Assembly: GCA_964483805.1 (NCBI GenBank)
Contig: CAZADH010000094.1
Location: 1-19,994 of the forward strand
Direction of reading: 5' to 3'
DNA: 19,994 bases
DNA from: CAZADH01 sp964483805
GTDB taxonomy: Bacteria; Muiribacteriota; Ozemobacteria; Ozemobacterales; Ozemobacteraceae
Of the stretch, positions 8,157 to 16,900 are shown piece by piece. The notes below the pieces were generated by a model that was not told the origin of the DNA, did no database searches, and saw only the letters and a list, made by a program, of their open reading frames with translations. Each line of letters opens with the position of its first letter. The stretch's first letter is position 1. A program made the position numbers and the translations under genes.

Positions 8157-8254
8157 TCTCGTCTACCTCGCTCGGCAAAACTCGGCGGAATCTGGCCACT
8201 CAAACGCGAACTCGTGACCTCATCGCGTTAAGAATGTGGAGCAAGTCGGCTGCA

Positions 8255-8283
8255 AGTATATCAATACAACCCCAACTTGACAA
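8255..8283 (-). promoter_or_regulatory. Sigma70-like promoter for the signalling operon
   Basis: On the minus strand, TTGTCA (8283-8278), a 17-nt spacer and TATACT (8260-8255) each match five of six bases of the classical -35 and -10 boxes. Transcription would start near 8248, giving a leader of roughly 92 nt before the GTG at 8156. The region is an AT-rich island between GC-rich genes. The TTG of the -35 box lies in the edge of the repeat array, where this copy has an A instead of the G seen in the next units. Leader bases 8157-8248 show no other clear structure. Confidence 0.65.
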
Positions 8284-8480
8284 CCCGCCCGCCCACGATG
8301 GGCGCAGTGGGCGTTTGCCGCCACGAGGGCGGCCCGAAACGCAGTTTCGGGCAGGGCAAACGACCCGCCCGCGCACGATGCGCGCAGTGGGCGTTTGCCG
8401 CCACGAGGGCTGCCCGAAACGCAGTTTCGGGCAGGGCAAACGACCCGCCCGCCCACGATGGGCGCAGTGGGCGTTTGCCG
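8281..8480. repeat. Tandem array of 2.5 copies of an 80-bp palindromic repeat
   Basis: Units are 8281-8360, 8361-8440 and the first 40 bases of a third (8441-8480). Each full unit holds a small hairpin (CGCCCA, CGA, TGGGCG) and the core hairpin GCCCGAAAC-GCA-GTTTCGGGC (8332-8352 and 8412-8432). An outer pair, CGTTTGCC with GGCAAACG (8312-8319 with 8355-8362), encloses the core. Units 1 and 2 differ at only four positions, two of which are a matched change in the small hairpin (CGCCCA/TGGGCG becomes CGCGCA/TGCGCG). The array ends 5 bp from the hrpB stop codon and begins at the -35 box of the next operon. It fills most of the 329-nt gap 8157-8485. It is REP/BIME-like in form; no RAYT transposase is in the window. 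Confidence 0.92.
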
Positions 8481-8485
8481 CTGCG

Positions 8486-11081
8486 CTAAGAACGCCGGCG
8501 CGTCACGCCACGTTGCGGCGGGGCCGACAGCGGATCCTCGGGCCACGGATGCCGGGGATACTGCCCGCGCATCTCGCGCCGCAGTGCGGGGTAGGCGGTG
8601 CGCCAGAACGAGACCAGATCGGAGGTCACCTGCAACGGTCGGCCGGCCGGTGACAATAGATGCAATACAACGGCAATACGTCCGCGTACGACCGTCGGCG
8701 TCTGGGTCAGCCCGAACAGTTCCTGCAGTTTTACCGCCAGTATCGGAGCCCCATCGACCTGATACTCGAGCCGGACCGACCGGCCGCTGGGCACGTCGAG
8801 ACGCTCGGGAGCCAGGGTCTGCACCTGCTGGCGCAGATGTCCGGGCAACCGTTCGACGAGCCAGCGGGCCAGCGGCCGGGCGCGTAGGTCGGCGAAACTG
8901 CGGCAACCCCGGGCCAGATCGGGCAACTGCTCGCGCAGCCACGCTTCATCGATGGTCGGGAGTTGCAGGCGCGGTTCGTGATGACGTACCAGGTCGAGGC
9001 GGCGACACCACTGTTCGCAGGCGTCATCCCAGCCCAACGCATGACGCGGGTCGGCCGCGGCCGCTGCCGCGAGAAGGTGCGCGGCGGCGTCGCGGTCGTC
9101 AGGGCCGATGGCGTCGTGCGTCTCGGCAATCAGCAGGTCGAGGTGATACACGCGCTTGCGCACGCCCACCGAGGCCCGCTCGTTGTCGAAGAGAAGTTCG
9201 CGCCGGTAGGTGCTCAGATGCGGGAGCAGTTCCTGGAGCCAGCCGGGTTCCAACTGGCAGGCGAGGCGAATGACCCCGTCGCTTGCTCCCGGGGCCGCGG
9301 GGTCGGCATCGAGTGCGAGAAGTAGATCGGTGGGTGCAACGGCGCTGCGCCGCGGGTCGAGACACAGCCCGCGGCCGCCGACCATGACGTACCCGGTGCC
9401 GCCGGCTGTCGTCGTGCCGCGCCGGCGTGCGACCCGGTCGGGGAAAGCGACCAACAGCAGGCGCATCAGTTCGGTCTCCCTGTCTTCGGCTGCGCATCGC
9501 GTGGTTGCCCCGGCAGGTCGGCGTTCGAGCAACGTGCACAGTTGGTCGGCAACCCGGTGAATGTGCGCGACGGTTCGTGCATCACTGTCGGTGTCACTCT
9601 TGCGTTCGTGCAGCCGATCGAGACGGGTGAAGAGATCGCACCGTGTGACCCTGAGCGTGCGCGCATCGCGCGCGCCGCCCAGATCGCGCTCACTCATCAG
9701 GGCCGCCGCCAATGCGGCGGTCCGGCCCAGGCCGCGCGCGTGGGCGGCCAGCAGCAGGCGGCNNNNNNNNNNCAAGCCGTGGGTGCAGCGGCAGTTCGAG
9801 CAACTGCCGACCCAGAGCGGTGATGTGGCCCTCCAGGTCGAGGGCGCCGAGGCGCACGAGCAATTCGCGGGCCTGCGCGACAACCGATGTCGGCGGCGGG
9901 TCGAGCCAGGGCAGCGTTGTGCCGTCGGTTCTGCCCCAGCCCGCCAGTTCGAGAACGAGCGCCGTCAGGTCGACGCGGGTGATCTCGGGCGGCGTTGCCG
10001 CCGCGAGCTCTGCGTGTTCGGCCCGGGTCCACAGGCGCACCGCCCGCCCCGGCCCGAGGCGGCCCGCCCGGCCGGCGCGCTGGTCGGCCGATGCGCGGCT
10101 GATCCGTGTGGTTTCGAGTCGCTCGAGCCCGGTGTTGGGATCGAGCCTCGGTTGGCGGCACAGCCCGGCATCGATGACCGTGGTCACGCCCTCGATGGTG
10201 AGCGACGTTTCGGCGATATTGGTGGCGAGAATGATCTTGGCCCGACTCTGCGGGCGCAACGCTTCATCCTGGCGGGCCAGCGGCAACGAGCCGTGCAACG
10301 GCGTGATCAGCCGCGATTGGGCCAGATGCGAGCGTTCGAGCCGCGCCTGCGTGCGGTAGATCTCCCCTTCGCCCGGCAGAAATGCGAGAATATCGCCCGT
10401 CGCCTCGCTCTGGCTCAACTCGCGCTCGATGGCGGCCGCGACGACCTCATCGGTGAAGCCCGAGGGCGTGCGCTCGACGTGCTCGATCGTCACCGGATGT
10501 TGCCGGGCATCGACGCGCACCACCGGGCAATCGCCCAGCAGGCGCGCAAGGGGGGCGGGGTCGATCGTGGCCGACATCACCAGAATGCGCAGATCGTCGC
10601 GGACGGTGGTCTGGATTTCACGGGCCAGTGCCAGCCCGAGGTCGGTCTGCAGATGACGTTCGTGGGCTTCGTCGAACACCAGTAAACCAACACCGTCGAG
10701 AAAGGGGTCGTGTTGCAGTTGGCGGGTGAGCAGGCCCTCGGTCACTATTTCGAGGCGGGTGGCGGCACTCACCTGGCGCTCGAAGCGCACCCGGTAACCG
10801 ATGCGGTCGCCGACCGGCGTGCCGTCGATGGCCGCGATCCGCGTCGCCGCCAGGCGGGCGGCGACGCGGCGCGGTTCGAGCATGACGATCTTGCGGCCGC
10901 CCAGCCAGGGAGCGTCGAGCAACGACCAGGGGACGAGCGTGGTCTTGCCGGCCCCCGGGGTGGCGATCAAGACGAGGTTGCACTGTTTCGCGAGCGCAGC
11001 GGCAATGGCCGCCAAATGCCCAGCAACGGGCAAGGCCGCCACGGCATCATCAATACGTTGTATGCCGGGCGGCCTGGTCAC
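8486..11081 (-). CDS. hrpB: HrpB-type ATP-dependent DEAH-box helicase (interrupted by assembly gap)
   Basis: Superfamily 2 helicase of the HrpB family, about 861 residues once the Ns are removed, slightly longer than usual. Motifs in order: Walker A ATPGAGKTT (40-48), LEPRRVAAR (68-76), DEAH (137-140), SAT (170-172), NIAETSLTIEGVTTVIDAG (288-306), QRAGRAGR (334-341). The HrpB-specific C-terminus ends YPRHPWPEDPLSAPP. The start is GTG at 11079-11081, with AAGGA 6 nt upstream. The ten Ns at 9763-9772 split it into two apparent reading frames. Removing them leaves 2586 bases, exactly 862 codons, and gives HPRL-G-RLLLAAH across the join as expected for the family, so the gene is probably intact. 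It starts 24 nt after the flagellin stop with no visible terminator between. The substrate and cellular role of HrpB are poorly defined. Confidence 0.92.
9763..9772. other. Assembly gap of 10 Ns inside hrpB
   Basis: Ten consecutive Ns, a common scaffolding placeholder. The coding frame before and after agrees if the real distance is zero (or a multiple of three). The frame break here should therefore be read as an assembly artefact, not a mutation. Confidence 0.97.
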
Positions 11082-11105
11082 CGTTGTTCCTTGGGTTGGT
11101 TTTGC

Positions 11106-13607
11106 TTAACTGCCGGGTTTGAGCGCGTTGAGCAGCGACAGCACCGACTGCGGTTGCAGGTTGGCTTGCGCCATCATCGTCACTCCGGCCTCCGAGATGA
11201 TCTGGCTGCGCGCGAAGTTGATCAACTCGAGCGCGTAGTCGAGATCGGTGATGTTCGAGTTTGCCGCCGCGACATTCGTGGCGGCATCGCGCAGGCTGTT
11301 CACCGTGCGGTCGAGCACGTTCTGCCCGGAACCGACCGTACCGCGTGCGCTCGAGACCCGGTCGATGGCGGCGTCGACCTGTTGCAGAGCGCGATTGGCG
11401 CCGCTGACCGTGGTGACGTTGAGATTGGCGATGCCCAGTGCCGTGGTGCGCACATCGGGGAAGGCAAAGGGGAACTGCTGTCCGGCCTGGGCACCGACCT
11501 GGAACACTGGCGTGGTATTGGTGACGGTGAGGTTGAACTTGGCGTCACCCGTGCCCTTGGCAGTTCCCTGGGCAATGCCCAGTGCCGTCGTTGCCGTTTG
11601 GCTGCCGGCCGACAGATCGGTGATCGTCAGTGAGTTGTCGGCGCCACCCTGCAACGCCGCGATGCGGATGCGTTGATCGCTGGTGAAGTTCGCTGCCGCC
11701 TGTACCTGCGTGAGTGCACCGTTGATCAGGCTCACGACGGCACTGCCAGTGACAAAGATGGAACCGGCACCGTTTCCTGTATTGATCGAGACGTTCTGGG
11801 TGTTGCCGAAGTTGTCGGAAACGGCGAACAACACCGGATTGGCGCCGGCATCGTACACCGAGAACCCCGCCAACACCCGGGTTGGATCGGTGCTGAAGGT
11901 CTGATTCGCCGCTGATCCGCCGGTGCCGCTGACGACGTTGCCGTTCATCCGCAGGTTCGTGGACGCAATCGCACTGAGGTTGACCGTGAACCCGGCCGCG
12001 GCGCCGGTGTCGACCGTTTGAAACTGCAGCGTGCCAGCGTTATTGATGGCCCGGACCGAGCTGTTGTCGGCGATCAGGGTGTTGTTGATGCTCGTGATCA
12101 GCCCATTGACGCTGCCGTAGTTGCCGGTCAGCGAAATGCGGGTGTCGTTGCCGTGGCTGTCGATGACGCTCATGACGCTCGCCACACCGAAATTGAAGCT
12201 CAAGACTGTGTTGAACCCCGAATGCGACGCGTTGGTGCCGCCAGAACCCGCGTACCGACCGGTACTCAACCCCAGGGGGTTGCCGGCCGTCACGTTGGTG
12301 ATGCTGATGAACCCCGCTGTGCCGGTATCGGTCGAGGTGAACACGAGGTTGTTGCCAACGGCGGAGGCCTGGCCACGGATGTTGGCACCGGTCATGAGTC
12401 CGTTGAACACGCTGACCACCTGGTTCATGCTGTAGCTGCCGGCGGCCAGTCCGATCACGACCGAGTTTCCCTTGTTGTCGGCCAGGCTCACGGTGACGCT
12501 GGCGGCCACCTGGACACCACTGGTCGCCTGGGTGCCCAGCACCGCCGCGGCCGTGATATTGTCGAACTGGATCGTCAGACCGCTGATGACGCCCGCCAGT
12601 GTGCCGCCACTTGTTTGCGCGGTGGTGGCCGTGCCGTCGTTGCGGGTCACCGTGACCTGATTCACCGGATCAACCGCCGCCGTGGTCGTGCTCAGCGCCA
12701 GACTGCTCATGAGTGTGGTCGGACCCAGAACGGCGATTTCTCCCTGCGTGCCTTGTTGGCCCGAGCGGATCTCGAGAGTGCCGGGATTCGCCGTCGTCGA
12801 ACCGTTCACGCCCACCGAGGACCCGGCGAGACCGAGGTCGTTGACAATGGCGTTTTGCAGGGTGGTCGCCACATCGCTCATTGTCATCGTGCCCTGCACC
12901 GTGACCTGCGTGGTCTTGCCGTTGCCGGCCAGCGTCAGCGTGGCCGGGGCCGCGAGCGCAAACACCGATGCCGCATCGTAGAGCTGGGCGATCGAGTTCA
13001 ACTCGGTCGAGCCACCGGCCGCGGTACCGCCACTGACTGTGGTGAACGCGGCGCTGCGCTGGACCTGTTCGGCCCCGGTTCGCAGTTCCGACACCGAGAT
13101 GGTGTACGCGCCAGGCAGGGGAATCGCACTGCCGGAGACATACGCCGTGCCGCTGGTCGAGGTGCTGCTGACGCGGCTGTTCTGTGAACCGTTGAGAAGT
13201 GATTTGGTGTTGAACTGGGTACTGTTCGCTACGGAATTGATCTCGCTTTGCAACTGCAGGATCTCATCTTGGATCACCAGACGGTCGGCATCGGCCAATA
13301 CCGGACTCGTTGCCTGCAGCGCGAGTTCTCGCATCCGTTGCAGGGAGTTGGCCACCTGGTCCAACGCCCCATCGGCTACTTGTGCCATCGAGTAGCCGTC
13401 CTGGGCATTCAGCGTCGCTTGCTGAAGGCCCCGCAACTGCACCTGTAGCCGCTGACTCATTGACAGTCCTGCTGGATCGTCGCCCCCCGAGTTGATGCGC
13501 AGGCCCGTCGAAAGCCGTTGCATCGACTTTTCCAGCAGGGTACTGTTTCGTGAGTAGGCGGCGTACGTGAGCAGTGCCGAAACGTTTTGGTTGATGCGCA
13601 TAGACAT
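11106..13607 (-). CDS. fliC: Flagellin with very large central region (833 residues)
   Basis: Structural protein of the flagellar filament, exported by the flagellar type III system. The N-terminal D0/D1 begins MSMRINQNVSALLTYAAY and includes LEKSMQRLSTGLRINSGGDDPAG and FNTKSLLNGS. The C-terminal D1/D0 (about 720-833) carries NITDLDYALELINFARSQI and AQANLQPQSVLSLLNAL. These ends are clear flagellin, not hook-associated protein. About 555 residues lie between them, far more than in common 275-500-residue flagellins. This middle is Thr/Ser/Asn/Gly/Val-rich and seems built of several diverged modules of about 80 residues (SLADNKGNSVVIGLAAGSYS, SVIDSHGNDTRISLTG and AVSDNFGNTQNVSINTG are equivalent points), probably surface-exposed beta domains. 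The start at 13605-13607 is fixed by AAGGAGG at 13622-13616; the frame stays open upstream, but without a flagellin match. Stop TAA at 11106. Confidence 0.95.
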   Translation of the reverse strand: MSMRINQNVSALLTYAAYSRNSTLLEKSMQRLSTGLRINSGGDDPAGLSMSQRLQVQLRGLQQATLNAQDGYSMAQVADGALDQVANSLQRMRELALQATSPVLADADRLVIQDEILQLQSEINSVANSTQFNTKSLLNGSQNSRVSSTSTSGTAYVSGSAIPLPGAYTISVSELRTGAEQVQRSAAFTTVSGGTAAGGSTELNSIAQLYDAASVFALAAPATLTLAGNGKTTQVTVQGTMTMSDVATTLQNAIVNDLGLAGSSVGVNGSTTANPGTLEIRSGQQGTQGEIAVLGPTTLMSSLALSTTTAAVDPVNQVTVTRNDGTATTAQTSGGTLAGVISGLTIQFDNITAAAVLGTQATSGVQVAASVTVSLADNKGNSVVIGLAAGSYSMNQVVSVFNGLMTGANIRGQASAVGNNLVFTSTDTGTAGFISITNVTAGNPLGLSTGRYAGSGGTNASHSGFNTVLSFNFGVASVMSVIDSHGNDTRISLTGNYGSVNGLITSINNTLIADNSSVRAINNAGTLQFQTVDTGAAAGFTVNLSAIASTNLRMNGNVVSGTGGSAANQTFSTDPTRVLAGFSVYDAGANPVLFAVSDNFGNTQNVSINTGNGAGSIFVTGSAVVSLINGALTQVQAAANFTSDQRIRIAALQGGADNSLTITDLSAGSQTATTALGIAQGTAKGTGDAKFNLTVTNTTPVFQVGAQAGQQFPFAFPDVRTTALGIANLNVTTVSGANRALQQVDAAIDRVSSARGTVGSGQNVLDRTVNSLRDAATNVAAANSNITDLDYALELINFARSQIISEAGVTMMAQANLQPQSVLSLLNALKPGS

Positions 13608-13718
13608 ACTGCTCGCCTCCTTGCTCCCGAGATGGATCGACGCAAGGCCCGTCCGTTGGGCCCCGACAAAGACTCGGCGGACACGCGTCCGTGCGCGACC
13701 GACGAGCACAGTCGACCC

Positions 13719-13736
13719 GGGGCAAAAAAGTGCCCC
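13719..13736. promoter_or_regulatory. Hairpin GGGGCA-A5G-TGCCCC upstream of flagellin, weakly sigma54-like on the minus strand
   Basis: A 6-bp perfect stem with a 6-nt loop, about 115 bp upstream of the flagellin start. On the minus strand it reads AGGGGCACTTTTTTGCCCC, which recalls a sigma54 site (TGGCAC-N5-TTGC). The GG-to-GC distance is one base short when the best-matching GGCAC is used, so it may instead be an operator or leader hairpin. Confidence 0.3.
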
Positions 13737-13744
13737 TACACTTA

Positions 13745-13772
13745 ATAGTATGCCACGACAGACAAAATGCAA
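13745..13772 (-). promoter_or_regulatory. Weak sigma70-like promoter candidate for flagellin
   Basis: On the minus strand, TTGCAT (13772-13767), 16 nt, TACTAT (13750-13745) in the AT-rich part of the divergent region, about 138 bp upstream of the ATG. The match is modest (three and four of six). No convincing sigma28 flagellar promoter was found in the leader. Confidence 0.25.
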
Positions 13773-13820
13773 CAAGTTTGCACAAGAAAGTGATCCGGCA
13801 AGCGTTGGCGGTCAGTGCGG

Positions 13821-13832
13821 CACACCGGTGTG
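13821..13832. promoter_or_regulatory. Perfect 12-bp palindrome CACACCGGTGTG, possible operator
   Basis: A perfect inverted repeat just upstream of the best plus-strand promoter candidate. Its position suggests a binding site for a dimeric regulator of the alpha-2-macroglobulin gene. No regulator is encoded nearby, and a 12-bp palindrome can arise by chance. Confidence 0.3.
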
Positions 13833-13837
13833 ATAAC

Positions 13838-13866
13838 TTGCGTGCGGCTCCGGCAGGCGCTACCAT
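13838..13866 (+). promoter_or_regulatory. Weak promoter candidate for the alpha-2-macroglobulin gene
   Basis: TTGCGT (13838-13843), exactly 17 nt, TACCAT (13861-13866). It matches three and four of six consensus bases. Transcription would begin near 13873, leaving a leader of about 58 nt before the ATG at 13931. Confidence 0.3.
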
Positions 13867-13930
13867 TCGCATCAGTGACCCCGGGGTACGATCCGCGGGG
13901 CGCTGTGGTGTGCGCGCAAGGAGGCAATTC

Positions 13931-16900
13931 ATGCGACGCGAATGGGCCGTGGTGCGAAGGGGCGCAGCGAGCGCCTGGTTGTTCGTGGTGTTGCTGGTGG
14001 TGTTTTCGTCGGTGGCCTTCGCGGCCGAGCCGCTGAAGGTCGAACTGAAGACGAGAGACGACGCCACGGTCCAGCCGGGCAACTGGCAGATCCTCATCAA
14101 ATGCTCGGCGAACGTCAAGAGCCTCGATCTCGTGCGCCATCTCAAGGTGAGCGCGGGCAAGAGCGCCATTCCGTTCGAGCTGGTCAAAGGCCTCGAGTTC
14201 GGCAAACTGGCCTCGGGTTCGTTGCCGCAGGAGCGCGACACCTTCCTGGTAGCTCCGAAAGAACCGGCAGCCACGGCGGGAAGCGTGACCGTCGAGGTCG
14301 GGGCCGGCCTCGCCGCCGCGAGTGGTGATGCGCGGTTGGTCGCCACGGTGCGCCGGACCATCGGCGTGGTCCCCGGGGTTACGCTCGACCAGGTCGAGCC
14401 GATCGCCGACGGCCGCCGGCGCGAGGTGCGTTTGACCTTCAGCGGGCCCATCGATGCCGACACGGTCGGCGAGCACGTGCGTCTGGTGCCGCCGGTCCGC
14501 CGTCTGAAGGCCAAACAGGGAAACGATACATCAATTGTATTGCTCAGCGGTTTGTGGTCGCCCGGAGAGAAATACAATATGTTGCTTGATGAGGTCGAGC
14601 TGAGCAACGATCAGAAGCTCAATGCCGCCTCGATGACCTTCGTCGCGCCGGTGCCGGAACCGAAGATCGAGCTGTTCTCGCCGGTTTCGGTGCTCGAACT
14701 GACCGGTCGGCAGTTGTTGCCGGTGCAGATCGAGAGCATTCCCCGGTTGCGTTGCCAATTGACGCGCGTACCACCGTTCTTTGCGGCCGAGTATCTGGCG
14801 CTGGCGGCGTTTCGGGGTGACGACCGCGAGAACAATCCCAGTCATACGTCGCGCACGCTGAGCGACAGCAAAGAGAAGGAAATCCGCGAGGCCGCGGCCG
14901 ATGTCGACAACCGCCTTGTTGACATGGTCCAACGCACCACCGCGTTGAAAACGCGGGTGGCCGCGGTGCCCGAACTGACCGCGATCCAGGATCTGCTGTT
15001 CGCCGATCCGGCGCAGACCACCGAGGTGTTCCCCGGGGAAGCGAAGCCCGAAACGTCGGCGCGCCTGTCGTTGCCGCTCGGTTTCCGCGCCGAGCCGACC
15101 AAGGGCGGGGCCTTCGTTGTCCGCCTGGACGATCCTGACCGCCCGACCGCCGGCAACCTCGTCCAGTTGCTGCAGATCACCGATCTGGGCGTGACCTGCA
15201 AACAGTCCGATCAACAGTTGCTGGCCTGGGTGACGCGGTTGCACACCGGGGAACCGGTGGCCGATGCCGTGGTGCTGGCGACCACCAAGACCGACGATCG
15301 CCTGGTGCTGGGTCGCACCGACAAAGACGGCTTGCTGGTGGTGGCGTCGGGAACGCTGTTGCCGGGCCTGACCGGCGGCGAGAACGCCGGTACGGGCAGT
15401 GGGGCCAAGGTGCCTTTCGCCCCAGAAGCCGCCGTGGCCGTCACCGTGATCACGCCCACCGACTGTTGTGTCTCGGCGCTCGCGCAGAACCGCTTCAAGG
15501 TCTCGGGCGTGACGCAGGCGTTGGTCAACGATGTGAGTCTGCGCGACGCCCGCGGGCACGTGTTCACGGAACGCGGTATCTATCGACCCGGCGAGCGCGT
15601 CTATGTGAAGACGACCGTGCGCCGCTTCGAAGACGGGCGGGTCGTGTCGCCCGACGGCCGCCTGGTGCGGCTCGAGATCGACGATGCCCGCGGCAACAAC
15701 CTGCTCGACGAAGAGCTGACTCTGTCGCCTTACGGTACTGCCTCGGGAACGCTGCTCGTGGCTGAAACGGCGCCGCTGGGTGAATACAGTGTATGCGTGC
15801 GCATGATCGATCCGGATGCGAAGAAGAAAGACGAGACCAAGAACAGCCGACGGCGACGTGGCAACGATGATGATGACGATGATGACGATGAAGCCCGCGG
15901 CAAGGTGTTGGCCCGCACGACGTTCATGGTGCAGGAATTCGAACGGCCGCGGCACATGGTCGAGGCGTCGGTGACCAAGACCACGGTTCCAGCCGAAGGG
16001 TTTGTCAACATCACCCGCCAACAGGATCTCGTGGTGGCCAAGATCGCCGGCAAGTATTACGCGGGCGGCCCGGTGCGCTCGGGCAAGGTCAAATGGCGCG
16101 CCTCGCTGGCTCCGGCCGCGCTCAACGTCGAGGGCTATGATGCCTGGTTGTTCGGCAACCATGGCGAGGGCAGCGAAGACCGCCAGGTGCTCGAGTCGGG
16201 CGAGGGCATTCTCGATCGCGATGGGGCCATCGAGGTCAAGATGCCCCTCGATACCAAGCTGATGTCCGGCCTCTATCAGCTCGAGATTGGCGCGACCGTG
16301 CTCGATATCGACGGCCGCCCGGCGACGGGCAATACGTCGTATGTTCCTCCCGCAGCGGTGAAGGTCGGTATCCATCGGCATCCGACCCGGGTCAGCGAGG
16401 GCGATACCCTGCCGGTGCAGGTCATCGCGCTGGGCACCGACAACAAACCGCTGGCCAAGGGCAAGGCGCGCATCGAGATCTTGCAGGAACGGTGGTTCTA
16501 CTCGCAAAAGCGCGACATTGACGGTAACCTGCGCTATCACTGGGACAAAGGCTGGGTCCGCGCGCTGTCGAACGAAACCGAACTGGTCGATGGCAAGGCG
16601 ACGTGCGAGATGGGGTTTGCCAACGGTGGCGACTATCGCATCCAGGTCACGGTCGAGACGCCCGAGGGTGCGTTCAGCACGCGCAGTGCCATCACCGTCG
16701 GTTATGGCTACGAAGACGACGATTCGCGCAAGAACCGCAGCCCGCACGAGATCATCGTCAGCGCCGACCGCGACAGTGTGAAAGCCGGCCAGAAGATCGG
16801 CGCCGAGTTCCAGGTGCCGCGCCCGGCGAAGTTCGCTCTCGTCTGCGCCGAGCGGCAGGGACTGTTTGGTGCACGCGTGGTGCCGTTGACCAACCGCCGC

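Larger units (their letters stand above)
13608..13930. other. Divergent intergenic region between flagellin and alpha-2-macroglobulin genes
   Basis: This 323-nt region serves both genes. Bases 13722-13800 are clearly AT-richer than the surroundings. It holds the flagellin ribosome site (13616-13622), a hairpin at 13719-13736, a 12-bp palindrome at 13821-13832, weak promoter candidates on both strands, and the alpha-2-macroglobulin ribosome site AAGGAGG (13918-13924). Reading frames cross it from both sides but show no family resemblance here, so I treat it as non-coding. Confidence 0.75.

Noticed and set aside
8281..8480. CRISPR array
   Set aside because: The units are contiguous 80-bp near-identical copies without unique spacers; the structure is a tandem palindromic repeat.
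9690..9883. Frameshifted or split hrpB pseudogene
   Set aside because: The frame change coincides exactly with ten Ns; removing them restores one intact frame.
12018..13187. 389-codon plus-strand frame opposite the flagellin gene
   Set aside because: Antisense shadow; the composition reflects reversed flagellin codons and there is no family resemblance.
13608..13775. 56-residue N-terminal extension of the flagellin frame
   Set aside because: Flagellin begins at MSMRINQ with AAGGAGG eight bases upstream; flagellins lack cleaved leaders.
13691..13930. 80-residue N-terminal extension of the macroglobulin frame
   Set aside because: The signal peptide and AAGGAGG place the start at 13931; the upstream part has no family match and covers the intergenic palindromes.
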